Origin: Azolla caroliniana
Lineage: Eukaryota; Polypodiophyta
NCBI GenBank assembly: GCA_043228905.1
Contig: JBHGNT010000018.1
Location: forward strand, 8,308,001 to 8,372,000
Length of the DNA: 64,000 bases
Reading direction: 5' to 3'
A program made the position numbers and the translations under genes. A model generated the notes under the pieces. That model had not been told where the DNA came from. It worked only from the letters and a program-made list of their open reading frames with translations, and did not search any database. Below, piece by piece: positions 41,565 to 53,198 of the stretch. Position 1 is the first letter of the stretch, and each line of letters opens with the position of its first letter.

Positions 41565-43600
41565 TCATCCAAAATCTTGAAAAAACTCTTCATTCCCTTT
41601 CCAAACTGGATGTTCCCTGAAGCACTCTTTGTTTCTTTCATGGTTAGGCCTCACAGTTAAGAATTGTACTGTCTTTCTTCCATCCTGACTCTCGATCCTC
41701 GTGAAAGCCAAAATATCATCAATCATGTTTGTTTCCATCTTTACTACATTGATGTATGGTTGACCAAGGATGACCGAGTAGGTTGATCTATCATACACAA
41801 AGAAATTTTTATCCACCGACACATCTCCCATTGTTACTTTCACACTGGGACATGGTACGAACAGATCCTCAGCAGTCTCTGTGGCAACTCTTATTTTCCA
41901 CCCATGATTCTTGTCGATTGGCCACCATCCTTCAACATAAAATTCCGATGAAATCATGTTAATCTCTGATCCATGGTCAATCAAAGCAATACATGGAATT
42001 TGTTGCTCCCTAATTTTTGCAGGTGCCTCTGTTGTTACTTGAGCCCAATGGTCCCTTGTATAATGACTCTTATCCCCTTCATGAATCCCAACATCATTTA
42101 TCTTCTTTAAACTTGCACCATTAATTGTGCCACGATCGAAATGTTGGAGTGTTGCTGCACACCCTCCTGTAACTTCTTCCATCAAATGTTTTATATTTGT
42201 CACAACTTCTGTGTCCGAAGCAAGCTTGAAAGTTGGGTCTGTCTTTCCTTTTACTTTATTAGCTTCTTTCGACTCAGGAGCATCCTTTTCCATCTCTCTT
42301 CTCTCTTGTTCTTGTGTTTCATGCATTTTAGCTAGATTAGCCTCCTCAACCCTCTTTCACTTCTCTTCCACTAGTACATCTTGTGTATTCACTTGGGCAA
42401 TTGCTGATAGTGTGTCTACGGGATCATTCCATCCAGTGAAGTTTCATATTTCATCTCCCGCTCTTTTTAATTCATCCACTCGAACCTTCCCTTTTCTTGC
42501 ATACTCCATCACACCTTGCTAAAAGTGAGATCCACCATATGAGTTTTCTACACGCAACCCTAAGGTTGCCACAGATTGTATTGCTTGAGTCGTTTCTCTC
42601 TCGGCATCTTCCATTAGCTTTTTCATTCCACCTCGCCCAAAGTTGAGTTGAAGTGGTTGTCGAGTCTTTATCGAGTGAATCTTGCCATCTTGATAGTAGA
42701 TTTTATTATGATTAACAACATCCCTATGTTCTTGACAGTCTTTCTTCTGGTGGTCGACATTGTCGCACCACATACACCTCCGGACAATGCCACCTCCTTG
42801 CCTTGATGAAGTTGAGCTTTGTTCCGATTCCAGCTTCGTCACTTTGATCGACAAGTCTTTCATGCCTTTCACCAATTCGTGCAAGAGTGACTCTTCTACT
42901 TTCTTCTCTCCCAAGTCGTTCCACGTTTCATATCCCTTCATCTATGGCCGCTCCATAAACCATAACTTTCTTTTACAGAAATGAGCGCACACTCTTTTCA
43001 ACTCCTCCTAGTCTTTGGTAAGTCCACTTGAACTATTCTGATCTTCTAGAAGCATTCCCAAGTCCTTCCTGTCTTTAATATTAGTATCTTGTAGAAACAA
43101 TATTATTTTATTTGGCATTATTATGTTTCTATCCCTAACATTTAATTGCTCAAATCTTTCTGAAAACACTTTTAACACTTCCAAAACGCATAAATGTTTA
43201 TCAGAATCTATACCCAAACCATGAAAGTTGGCCTTGTCATCCTTGACATATCGTTGAGGTTGTATTCATTCAATAATGCTCTTTTGAAAGTCCCACATGT
43301 CTGATGATCCCTCTATAGCTCATGGATCCTCTATTGTAGCCCAATCACAGCGACTCAACTAAAGCTATTAATTCTTGCAGCTTCGTGGACACCATGTTTA
43401 AGCATTTCTTCATTGTAAATCTTCAAAAATCTTGTTAAATTCATACCTTCGAAGATCCTTACTCGTGTGAGAATATTGTCGAGGGCTTTGTTGATGCTCG
43501 CCATCATCCCTTGCCCCCGGATCATTCGTTCCATCATCATACACATAAGCCTCATTTGCTCCTCCATTTTTCCTTGTCGCCGCCTTCACATCTAGTTCCC
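41565..43600 (-). pseudogene. Gypsy gag and protease
   Basis: Gag remains run from 43567 (MEEQMRLMCMMMERM, then FLKIYNEEMLKHG matching YLEAYRAEM of relatives) down to the zinc knuckle CMWCDNVDHQKKDC near 42770. Protease is in the 253-codon frame 42326-41565 with ALIDHGSEINMIS, KNHGWKIRVAT and YSVILGQPYINVVKMET. The related protease at 37935-37366 shares DHGSEIN and HGWKIRAAT. Several stops lie in gag; the protease frame is open. Confidence 0.82.
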
Positions 43601-43608
43601 CAAATGTG

Positions 43609-44300
43609 TCGGGGTAGTTGTGGTTTGTGCGGTGAAGTCATAGGGACTAAGGCTAAAAGGAGTTGGCTATATATTTTATACGGCTTGTGCAACAATGTTA
43701 GAAAGATTAAGGATAGGAAGAACAGGAGTTAGAATCAATGTGCGAGACAGATATAGATAAAAGATAGAGTCAATGTATGATTTAAGAACCAAGACTATAT
43801 GATATGAACATGATTTATATTAAAAAAACAAGATTTTACCAACTTTACAATGCTTGATAGCAAGACGAACCCCTCCTCTACTAACTCTTGATTTGACCCC
43901 TCAACTTCAACTCCGAGAGACAAGACACTTCCCCAAGTGCGTTATCTTCTTTGCTTGATTATATTATTTGAATTCTTACTTTCTCTTCTTGATTACCTTG
44001 TTTTCCCTTCATTCATCCCTTAATTCCTTGGCTCTCTTTATAGGTTCTCTCATGCATATGATGATGTGGGGGTGCATGGCATGCATGATCACCATTTGGC
44101 GCACATGCTTTACATGTGATGCATAGCCATCATGCTCATCTAAGCTCTAATGTATGAAGATACACAGGTCATAAGTATGATGATAAAAATATAGCTATAG
44201 AAAATAACTTATCCTAATGGTATATGCTTTGTCCTTGGTGTGTGAGGTTATGGGTTCAAGTCTCTCAAATGTTACTTAATATAATATTGAAGTTTATTTT
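43609..44300 (-). repeat. 5' LTR of the gag-protease element, outer end missing
   Basis: Follows 40788 onward with scattered differences and stops at TTTATTTTT, where the Copia LTR TGTTGAGTGA begins. Confidence 0.88.
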
Positions 44301-44686
44301 TGTTGAGTGAGAAGCTCAACATTGGATGCGTAAAATAGTACACATAACGTGGCCGTATCAGTGCGTAAACCGAAAGGTTATTAGTATGGTATTCCTCGTG
44401 AGGAATAATTTTGGGAGTTAGTGTAGTAGGCTCATTTATGAGCAGTCAAGTACTGTCAGTACTTATGTCAGCCCGATAGTCAGGGCTTGTATAAAAGGTG
44501 CTCACTGAGCACGAAATATGTAGAGATTGTCATTATTTTGAAATAGAATTGAGTTGTCTGCTCTCTCTCTCTCTGTCTCTACCTCTCCCTCTCCATCTCT
44601 GCATTTTCTGTGTTTTACCAAACTGTCGTTCTCTGAACTGTGTACTTTGTGTTTTGCATACGCTTCTGCACATATATTCTTTTACA
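44301..44686 (+). repeat. 5' LTR of the plus-strand Copia
   Basis: 386 bp, TGTTGAGTGAGAAGCTCAAC to TTCTTTTACA. It has a CT repeat (44561-44600) absent from the shortened 3' LTR. Confidence 0.9.
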
Positions 44687-44697
44687 TGGTATCAGAG
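44687..44697 (+). other. Primer binding site (tRNA-Met type)
   Basis: TGGTATCAGAG directly after the LTR. Confidence 0.9.
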
Positions 44698-44794
44698 TGC
44701 AAGGGTTGAAGTCCTCTGCAACCGATAGAAAAGCTTGCGACAGAGACATAGTTGAGTTGTTATTCTTGGCTTTTGGAAAAGATAAGATAGCAAC

Positions 44795-47700
44795 ATGGTA
44801 AGAGGAATGGGAAGCTCACTACCAACTGAGAAGCTCGACAAGAGCAACTATGCATCTTGGTCGTACAAGATGGATCAGTACCTGCTTCGTCCTGGCTATT
44901 GGAGTTATGTCGAAGGAGATAATGATACATCACCTGAATTGACACACAGAAAATCACGCGGGTGCGTCAACGAGTACGCACGCCGACAACAAGATGTTGT
45001 ACACGGAGGGAGATAGGCCCCGTGCTCGTGGCGAATGAGGTGTATCGGCGCATAACGGAGGCAGCCGAAAAGAGTAGAATGGACGGCATAATCGAAATGC
45101 CGAAAGAAATTCCGAACCCTCCGGTAGCAGGGGGAGTCATACTGGCGCCAGAACCCGGAATGATAAGGCCGCAATAGAATGTTGGTATTGTGGAAAGAAA
45201 GGCCACAAGGAGAGCGAGTGCTGGAAGAAACAAGCCGATTCGAACAAATCCGGACCAAGCGGGAGAGATGCAGGAAGGCGTCAAAAGTTGCACTACGCTG
45301 AGGACTCCGAACGAGCCGGAAATGGATCGGGCCATGCCTTCGTAATGAAGCACAAGGCCAATTCAATGGCCGTGAACACCTTGATATTGTGCGAGGTGTC
45401 GTATGTTGATTCTGTAGCGTCAAATCATATGACGAGTCACGAGGAATGGTTCTCGTACTTGGAGATGCCGGAAAAGCAAGGGGTAGTCGAAACGGGAGAT
45501 GACAGCCCGTATACCATCGAACATGTCGGTGAAGTCCCCCTCACCAATGTTGGGCAGAAAAGGAAACTCTTGAACGTGTTACACGTCCTGACAATAACGA
45601 AGAACCTGGTGTCAGTCGTTCAGATCGTCGACCAAGGGATGCAAGTTCAATTCACGCATCTAGGGTGCTTCATAGAAGAGGAGGGCAAAGTAATCGTGCA
45701 TGGGCGCCATGAAGGGAGGATGCTTATCCTCGAAACCAAAATTGTGGGCACCGCTATGCTTGCAAAAGGGCAACAGGTCGAGTCGGACATCGACCTGTGG
45801 CATAAGCGGTTCGGCCATATTAACTTCCCGCGGCTTTGTGAAATGCAGACGAAGAACATTGTGTTCGGCTTGCCGAAATTTCGAGGCCGGAATGGCCAAG
45901 TCCGCGAAGCCTGCCAGATGGGAAAACAACACCAACTTCCATTCCCCAACGAGCGTAATCGTATTCGAAATAGGCTCGATTTGATCCATTCGGATGTGTT
46001 GGGTCCAGCATAGAACGTGAGTCTCGGTGGAAGCCGTTACTTTGTAACCTTCATCAACGACTTCACTCGGCACACATGGGTATGCACGATCGCGAAGAAC
46101 AACGAAGTCTTCGCATGTTTCCTGAAGGTGATGAGCCTTGCTGAAAGGGAAACAGGGCGTAAGATCAAATGCTTACGGTCCTATGGCGGGAAGGAGTACT
46201 TCTCCAACCAGTTCACAAGTTTTCTACAGGAGGGAATTCGACGCGAATTCTCGTGTAGATATACGCAACAACATAATGGCGTGGCCGAGCGGAAGAATCA
46301 GAGAATCAAAGAAGCGGCCAAGGCAATGTTTGAAGAGAAGCATATGCCGAAATTCTATTGGGCTGAAGTCGTGAGGACGGCTGTCTACATGCAGAATCAG
46401 ACTTTTGCTAATGGAGGAGTGTCGCCATATGAAATGTATTTTGGGAAGAAGCCGTACTTGGCACACTTGAGGATTTTCGATAGCATTGCATATGTGCATG
46501 TGCCGAAGGAAAAGAGGGGGAAGCTGGACGCCAAAGCCGAAAAGTGCATCTTAGTCGGTTATCCAGATGAGCAGAAGGGGTCTAAGTGTTATCATCCCCA
46601 AACAAAGGAAGTGTGCGTAAGTCGAGATGTGGTGTTCGACGAGTCCGCTTCGTGGTACTTGCCTTCCCCTCTAGTACCTCATGACTCCATTCCGAATTCT
46701 GAAGAAGAAGTCAGCGAGGCTGAGATGCCTCTACATGATGAGGACATCGAAGCTCTGAGAGAGAGTCCGATCTCATTTCGGCTGAGTGGGCCGAATGAGG
46801 AGTTGGACCGAAGTGGCCAACCAAATGAAGAGAGGGCGAGTAATGAAGACTCAACCGTGATGTCCCCACGTAAAGAACTGAGGAGACGGTTTACGCGCAA
46901 GGAGAAAGGGAAGGAAAAGATGTCAAAATACGATTTCGACAATGCTGAATCAGATCAGAGTGAGTCTGACTACGGGCAAACTGAAAAGGAACCTCCACAG
47001 AAGAGGTCCACATTAGCTAGCAAGGTCGTGAAATTAGGTAATCACGAATTATGCCGATACCCGCCTGAAGAACCCCGTAAAGAGATATGGGTATAATGAG
47101 TACATGGCGCAGCATTATGCGTGGGCATGACATGAGTGGCGGAAGTGCGTGAGCCCGAGAGCCCGAGAGCTACGCAGAAGCGGCGGAAGATGCAAACTCG
47201 CATGCCGCGATGGAGGAAGAGATGCACGCTTTGATTGATAATTAGACTTGGGACCTGGTTGACGCACCGAAGGGTATAAAGCTGATTGGATGTAGGTGGG
47301 TGTATAAAGTGAAATACAATACTGACGGCTCATTCAATCAATACAAGGCCCGTTTAGTTGTGATAGGCTACGCGCAGAAGCATGGCGTAGATTACGACGA
47401 GGCCTTCACGCCGGTTGAGAAGATGACTACTGTGCGTGTTCTGCTAGCCGTAGCTGCGGCAAAGGTGTGGCACTTACATTAGATGGATGTAAAGAACACG
47501 TTCCTACAAGATGATCTTGAGGAACAGGTGTACATGGTACAGCCTCCCAGATTTCTATCCGAACGAAACACTTCGGCAGTTTGCGGATTGAAGAAGTCAC
47601 TGTAAGGACTTCAGCAAGCCCCGTGAGCTTGGAACACAAAGATTATGCAACGGTTGCGTAGAATGGGGTTTACGACGTCCAAGTCTGACTCTTCATTATT

Positions 47701-48885
47701 CGTTCGACAAGGTCGACATGGACCGGTCAGTCTCTTACTCTATGTTGATGATTTAGTCATCGTTGGTGCCAACCTGAAAGAAATCCGCCGCGGAAAGTCT
47801 CAACTTGTGGCATCATTCGAAATGAAGGATCTTGGAGACCTTCATTACTTCCTCAGGATCGAAGTGATCCGCAACCCTGAAGGCATATTGATTAGCCAAT
47901 GTCATTACGTGTTGAATATGCTCTTCAAGTTCGGGATGGAAAATTGTAAGCCCATCTTGACCCCTCTGGCTAGAAACGCAAAGCTTCGCTGAGATTCGGG
48001 AAAGGCATGCGGCCCGACATGGTTTCGACAGATTGTGAAAAGCCTAATATATTTGACAATCACCATGCTAGACCTCAACTACCCGGTCAGACTGATCAAT
48101 CATTTTATGTCGCAGCCTATGGCCAAACACTTTTAGTGTGTGCAAAGGATATTGTGATATGTCAGCAACACGACAGACATGGTATTGCTGTATCGGGCAA
48201 GCGTAGCCGAGCAGTTGGCTACACGAATGTCGATTGGGCCGGAAACGCCAGTGATCATAGATCCACATCCGGATACGCCTTCTCATTAGGAAGTGCGGTG
48301 ATCGCATAGAGCAGTACGAAGCAACTGACAGTAGCATTGTCGAGCACGGAGGCCGAATATCGAGGGGTGACTATCGCTATGTGCGAAGTCATTTGGTTGA
48401 AACGAATGTTACGGGATCTACATGTGGAGGTGTCTGATCCAACGATGATCTATTGCGAGAACCTTAGCAGTATCCACCTTGCGAAAAACCTTGTATTCGA
48501 CGCTCGAACCAAGCATATTGAGGTGCATTACCATTTTGTTCGCAAGTGGGTCTTTTCGGGTGAAGTCGAACTAGCGTATATTCAGACAAATCGACAAGTT
48601 GCCGACATTTTCACTAAGCCTCTTGGTCTTGACAAGTTGCGGCATTTCTCGGGTGAGCTTGGGTTGTATCACCTCGACACGCCGAACTTGAGGGGGAGCC
48701 AAGAACAAGAGAGTGAAAGGAGTGGAGGTGATCATCGCGGCGGAAGTGACTGTGATGCGGAGTCGGATGAGGAATTCGATTTCGGGCCGGTTGAAGAAAC
48801 CGATGAAGAGAGCAAGGGCCATAATTGTAGGAAAGAGCCAAGGACAGCCAAATCAGAGGGAGGTAAGTCCAAGACCAAGACGTGA
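44795..48885 (+). pseudogene. Copia gag-pol, broken
   Basis: Gag starts MVRGMGSSLPTEKLDKSNYA at 44795, then most of gag is missing: text after ELTHRKS jumps near 44960 to the region before the zinc knuckle. Protease carries DSVASNHMT (glycine lost). A TAG at 46011-46013 separates GAG-pre-integrase from integrase. In integrase the second catalytic Asp is replaced (CLRSYGGKEYF; the relative at 17931-18203 has CLRSDGGKEYF). RT has LLYVDDLVIVG (47740), RNase H has STEAEYRGVT (48340), and a long acidic tail ends at 48885. Further stops lie at 46098-47300. Confidence 0.9.
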
Positions 48886-49092
48886 TCTGACATTGTTAAA
48901 GGCCTAACGAGTAAAGACGAATTGGAGACAACCAATTCGGATGTAAGTGGAATTGAATCGGAAGAGACCGATTCAATAGAAATGTTCGATTCGGATATTA
49001 CGAATCGACTGAGGGCCAAGCGGAGGAAAGGGTAGCGGAAGAGCAAAGATCCGGAAGAGTAGGTGGAACCTCAAGTTGAGCTTGAGGGGGAG

Positions 49093-49377
49093 TGTTGAGT
49101 GACAACCTCAACATTGGGTGCGTAACATGGTGCGTAGACTGGGTGCGTAAAACAGAATGCATAACGTGGTCGTATCGGTGCGTAAATCGAAAGGCCGTTA
49201 GTATGGTATTCCTCATAAGGGATAATTTTGGGAGTCAGTGTAGTAGGCGCATTTATGAGAAGTCAAGTACTATCAGTACTTGTGTCAGCCCAATAGTCAG
49301 AGCTTGCATAAAAGGTGCTCATTGAGCACGAAATATGTAGAGAGTGTCATTATTTTGAAATAGAACTGAGTTGTCTA
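49093..49377 (+). repeat. 3' LTR of the plus-strand Copia, truncated
   Basis: Begins TGTTGAGTGACAACCTCAAC after CTTGAGGGGGAG and ends in TTGTCTA beside the Gypsy LTR. It contains an extra GGTGCGTAGACTGGGTGCG stretch relative to the 5' LTR. Confidence 0.85.
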
Positions 49378-49763
49378 TGTTGTCTGTCTGGCCGGACTAG
49401 CCTCAACACAGGTGTCTACCCGACACTTCTCCAAAGGGGTGGTAAGGATTGGATGCTAGGTTACACGCATAAGATGATTACAATTAAGCACGGACGGCAA
49501 ACAATACGAGATACAGATAAATACACGACAATTACTATTGTATTACTTCCGTCAAAACACTTTACAAATCATCGGATCCTTTTATAGGCATCCGGCAAGG
49601 TTACAATCGGTGCGCTTAGGCAACCGACATCCGAATCGGTTCGGATCCGGATCGGTACAACTGTACCGAATCCGTCCCTCCGAATAATAATTCTACTATT
49701 ACTTCCTATTATCCGATCCGATTCCGCCTTCCCACTTGTCCTTGCTCTTCTAATCGGCCAACA
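49378..49763 (-). repeat. 3' LTR of the large Gypsy
   Basis: 386 bp, plus-strand ends TGTTGTCTGTCTGGCC and ATCGGCCAACA, so TG...CA with a GGCC-containing inverted pair. No second copy exists in the window. Borders rest on the Copia break at 49377 and the conserved block at 49764. Confidence 0.75.
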
Positions 49764-49781
49764 CATGGCATGCCCGTGGGA
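49764..49781 (-). promoter_or_regulatory. Conserved LTR-adjacent block, second copy
   Basis: CATGGCATGCCCGTGGGA differs from the block at 1021-1038 at one position, although ORF3 and the LTRs of the two elements have diverged far more. Confidence 0.6.
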
Positions 49782-49813
49782 AAGTGCCTTGCACTTCGAA
49801 TCCACTCCCGGCC

Positions 49814-52800
49814 TCAGTCTTCCTCCAAAATATCGAGCACACTTTGCTCGATAGTGTCAAGTGGTGCTTCTTCCTCCTGTTCCTGTTCCTTGCCTGCCTG
49901 GTCTCCGACCTCCAGTTGGGTAGGCTGTTCCGTAAAAATTTTCTGCTCCGGCTCTGCTTGATTCCGTGGTGCCGGTGCTTCCTCACCGCTTCGTCTGGGT
50001 TCTTCCTGTTCTCCCTCCGTTCCTGGCTCTGTTCTGTTACCGGTGTCGCTTTCTCCGGTCTCGACTGGTCGACTTGATATGCCTCCTTCCTCTGCTCTGG
50101 TGTCTTCCGGTCTCAGCTCTTCTTCTTCTCCGGCATCGGTCCGCTCCTGCTCTTCTTCAAGTTCGTCTTCAGGTATTCCTCGTCGGGGTTGTTCGGTGTC
50201 GGTTGGTTCATCTTCAGCCGGTCGCGTTCCCTCACCAATAGTGGTTGGCGTCGTTCTTACCTTAGCTTCCTGTCGTAACCAGTCCTGCTCGTATTTCTCC
50301 AACTCCAACTGAGTTGCGAGCTGCCTGTCATCCAACCTCTCTACCAACCCTCGGATTTCTTTGAGGTGTTCTTCTGCTAAAGTGTAGAAATCCTCAGACA
50401 ATTCCTCCCGAATGGCGACGATACTTTCTTCATCCATCTTGTAGAACCTGTCGCCGGTCTTCTTCCGATTCTCGGCATCTGCTCGGAGTGTCTGCAGCTC
50501 GGCTGCCTGTTGTGACCACTCCTTCCATAGCTTTTCCGTACTTTTGTTGATACTTGCCAGAGCTCGGGTACTCCATCCTGACATGATGAGCTTGATCCGG
50601 TCAACTCCTGCCTTAGCATGCGCATAAGCTTCCTGCTTTTCCTTCCTTGCCCGTTTTATAATGTCGACCATTATCTGAGCCTGGGCCTCATAATCTGCTT
50701 TCTGCTTTTCATAGGTACTCTCGAGTTTGCTGATCGTGAAGGTCGATTTTTCCTTTTCTCCATTCCTGATCTTGGTCAGGTCCAGCTTTTCCCGCCTTAG
50801 CGCCTCTAATTCCTTCCTTCTCTCCGTTGCTTGGGCTATTTCCGCCGACAATGCTTCCTTGTTGGCACTGACCTCATCCATCACCTTAGCCAGGTCTAAT
50901 CGGGTCTCTTTGAGCTGCTCTTTCAGCTTCTCTATTTGCCGGTCGTAGTCTGCTGCTCGTTTTTTGTTGTCCGACTCGGCTTGCTTGTGATCTCGGTAGA
51001 GACGGTCGAAGTCCTCCGTCTTCTGCTTCAGGCGTCGGGTTGCCTGAGCTCTTAACCGATCGTCCCGGTCCTTCTGTTGTCGGAGTTCTTCCTGCAGTCG
51101 TTCTATCTCTTGTTCGGCATGTCGACGTAGTCGGTCCTTCTCCTTCTGCAGCTTCTCTTTTTCTTCTTGCAGTCGGTCATTAGCGGCTCGACCTTTCCGG
51201 AGGCCTTCTTCCATTTTTCATCTGTCATCCTCCACCGCTTTCCGCTACTCCCTTTCTCTTTCCCTTAATGCCTCCTGAGCTTGTAACTCCTCTCGTAAGG
51301 TTTCTATTATTTTTTCGGTCTCAGGGCCGGTTTGCAAGGCTACCGGTTCCGGTTCCGGTTCTGGTTGCTTCCTTGTTGTCCCGACCGGCTCGGTGACAGC
51401 TTGTGCTTGTTGAATTCCTTCCCTTGCCTGCAACAACTCCCCTTGCATTTCCTCGATCTGTGTTCGGAGCGCGACCAACTCCTGCGTTGTTGTATGCGTC
51501 AGCTGTTGCCGACACGTTTCTTCTTTCTCTAACTGGTCCGCTACTCCCGATAACTGCTCCGAAAGCCATCTCAGCCATTGTGGCTTTGTTCTTCCGATTT
51601 CGGGGTGGCCTTGCTCACTGAAGCCAGGCTGATTTTCCGGCCTCTTCTCTGGCTCTGGCTCCGGCGCTCGTTCCTTCTTCTTCTCTGGGATGACCGGTTT
51701 TCTGAAGTCCGGCCCAACCGGTGTCGGTGCTGCTTCCCTGGGTACGGGTTCCGGTGCTGTTTCCGCCTCGGCTACAGGAGATGGTCCTTGCGCCCTCTGC
51801 TGAGTTCTGTCCACTGGTGGAGCCGGTCCTTTCGCCCGTTTCTCCTGACCTTGTCTTGCTGGGAGTCTTACCAGTGGTTCGGATGAGTCTTCTGTTTCAG
51901 TTTCCTCCTCCGGTGCGGTTACCAGACGGACCTTTTGTCTAGAGACCTCTGGTTCCGGTTCCGGCCGTCGCAGTGTTATATGGATTGGTTTGCGCGCTAC
52001 CGGTTCGTCCTCGGCCGCTTTCCCTTTGCCTTTACCTGCCGGTTTTGCCTTTGTTGCCGGTTCCTGTTGCTGTCGGGATGGTCCTTCCCCCTGCTGTTCT
52101 GCTTCTTGCGGGGTCCATCCGGGGGTGTGTTTCTCCAAGATCTGTCGGCGCTTTGTGACCTTTTTCGGCGTCGTCTCCTGCCGACCTCTTTTCTTTTGTG
52201 TGATGGGAAGCACCGGTGGGACTAACACCGTTAGCCATTGTGCTATCCCGGCCCATGGCCTTTTTCCTTCCACCAGATTTTTGATGGCCTCCTTCAATCC
52301 TTCGGTTATGAAATGGAGCCAGTCTATTTGTAAGCCCTCGTACGCTGCTATCAAGAATGCTGCCCGATACTTGGCTATGGCTGGGGGACGGGGATTCACG
52401 AATCTGTATTCCATCATAGCGCGGGCCACTTCTCCGAACAGCAGGTTCTCTCCGCCCTGCGTTCGGTACGCCTTGCTGCTGATAGAGTATTCCCCGAAAT
52501 ATTCGAACAGGATTTCACTGGAAGGGTTTTCGATTGTTTGCAGTCCTCCTGCTTTGATCCCCGTGAGTGCCTGCACCACTCCTTCCGTGACTTCTGATAT
52601 ATCAATCGATGCTGCCGCCTGCTCTGGTTTTGCGTGTGGTGGAGCGTCGGCGAACCGCAGCAAGCCTTTTAACCCGTTCTCCCTCATCCATTGGCGTGCC
52701 TCTTCCGACAGTACCATTGCTTCGAATTCTTCGTCTGCTGCCTGGTGTTCGGGATCGCGCTGTGTGTGCTCTGTGCGTCGGGTCACTCTTCTGTGCTTCT

Positions 52801-52981
52801 GCACCTGTATGTAGGAAAATTCGTAAAACGTGAGCCCTTCGCAGGCCTGTGTCTTATATAGTGGGTTGTGCCTCGAGCCGTCCTTTTTCGTTTCCCGCGC
52901 ATGTTCCTTTCCCGCCATAATTAGTATGTCCTTTCTTGTTTGCCGCGTGTGAGTGCCCACGTTCCCTGCTTTAAATAGCAA
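49814..52981 (-). pseudogene. Gypsy ORF3: N-terminal globular, C-terminal coiled-coil protein, two stops
   Basis: One frame of about 1055 codons is broken only by TAG (51245-51247) and TGA (51218-51220). Codons 1-578: a basic N-terminus (a second ATG at 52918, MAGKEHARE), a compact region about 88-250 with EEARQWMRENGLKGL, IENPSSEILFEYFGEYS and YEGLQIDWLHFITEGLKE, then a long Pro/Glu/Lys-rich linker. After the stops, about 300 residues of heptad-type coiled coil (LQEEKEKLQKEKDRLRRHAE) and an acidic Pro/Glu tail ending VLDILEED. Position after integrase is where Athila/Tat elements carry extra or env-like genes, but I see no signal peptide or membrane segment. The helical 88-250 region could be a plant-mobile-domain or capsid-like fold. 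Function unknown. Confidence 0.8.
52846..52863 (-). promoter_or_regulatory. Possible internal promoter for ORF3
   Basis: The minus strand has CACTATATAAGACACAGG inside the first codons of the open frame, and a weaker TATTTAAAGC near 52975. If the first is used, the next ATG is codon 89 (52717), which starts the conserved-looking part of the protein. This is inferred from sequence alone. Confidence 0.4.
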
Positions 52982-53091
52982 GTCCGCCCACGTCCTTCTT
53001 TAATGCATGGCGCCTCTTCGTTGCATGGTGGCGCTCCCACCTCTTGTGATCTCCCCATCATTACGATGATTCGCGTCGATTCTGCCCACGT

Positions 53092-53150
53092 CATTTTTAT
53101 TTTTATTTTTATTTTATTTATTTTTTATTTTATTTTTATTTTATTTTATA

Positions 53151-53184
<34 letters not shown>

Positions 53185-53187
53185 TTA
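53092..53187 (-). repeat. A-rich spacer between integrase and ORF3
   Basis: On the coding strand: about nine AAT units (53156-53183), then AAAATAAAAATA-type sequence. It lies in the 218 bp between the integrase stop and the ORF3 frame and stands out from the GC-rich genes on both sides. Confidence 0.8.
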
Positions 53188-53198
53188 CTTGGACCACG

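Larger units (their letters stand above)
40788..44300 (-). mobile_element. Gag-protease-only Gypsy-type element
   Basis: LTRs 40788-41526 and 43609-44300, the second cut about 33 bases short by a Copia LTR. The 2.1 kb interior encodes gag and protease related to those of 28292-40134 but no RT or integrase, and there is no gap or scar where pol would have been. It therefore depends on other elements for movement. The surviving interior has a polypurine tract (complement of 41527-41541) and primer site region (43591-43608). Confidence 0.85.
44301..49377 (+). mobile_element. Decayed Copia, plus strand
   Basis: 5' LTR 44301-44686, primer site 44687-44697, gag-pol relic, polypurine tract near 49082-49092 and 3' LTR from 49093. 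The 3' LTR matches the 5' LTR until about 49376 and is then replaced by the Gypsy LTR, losing about 90 bp and any target duplication. Same family as 14742-20269. Confidence 0.9.

Noticed and set aside
49814-52981. ORF3 as a retroviral-type envelope gene
   Set aside because: No signal peptide, no hydrophobic membrane segment and no Cys pattern; coiled coil and charged linkers dominate.
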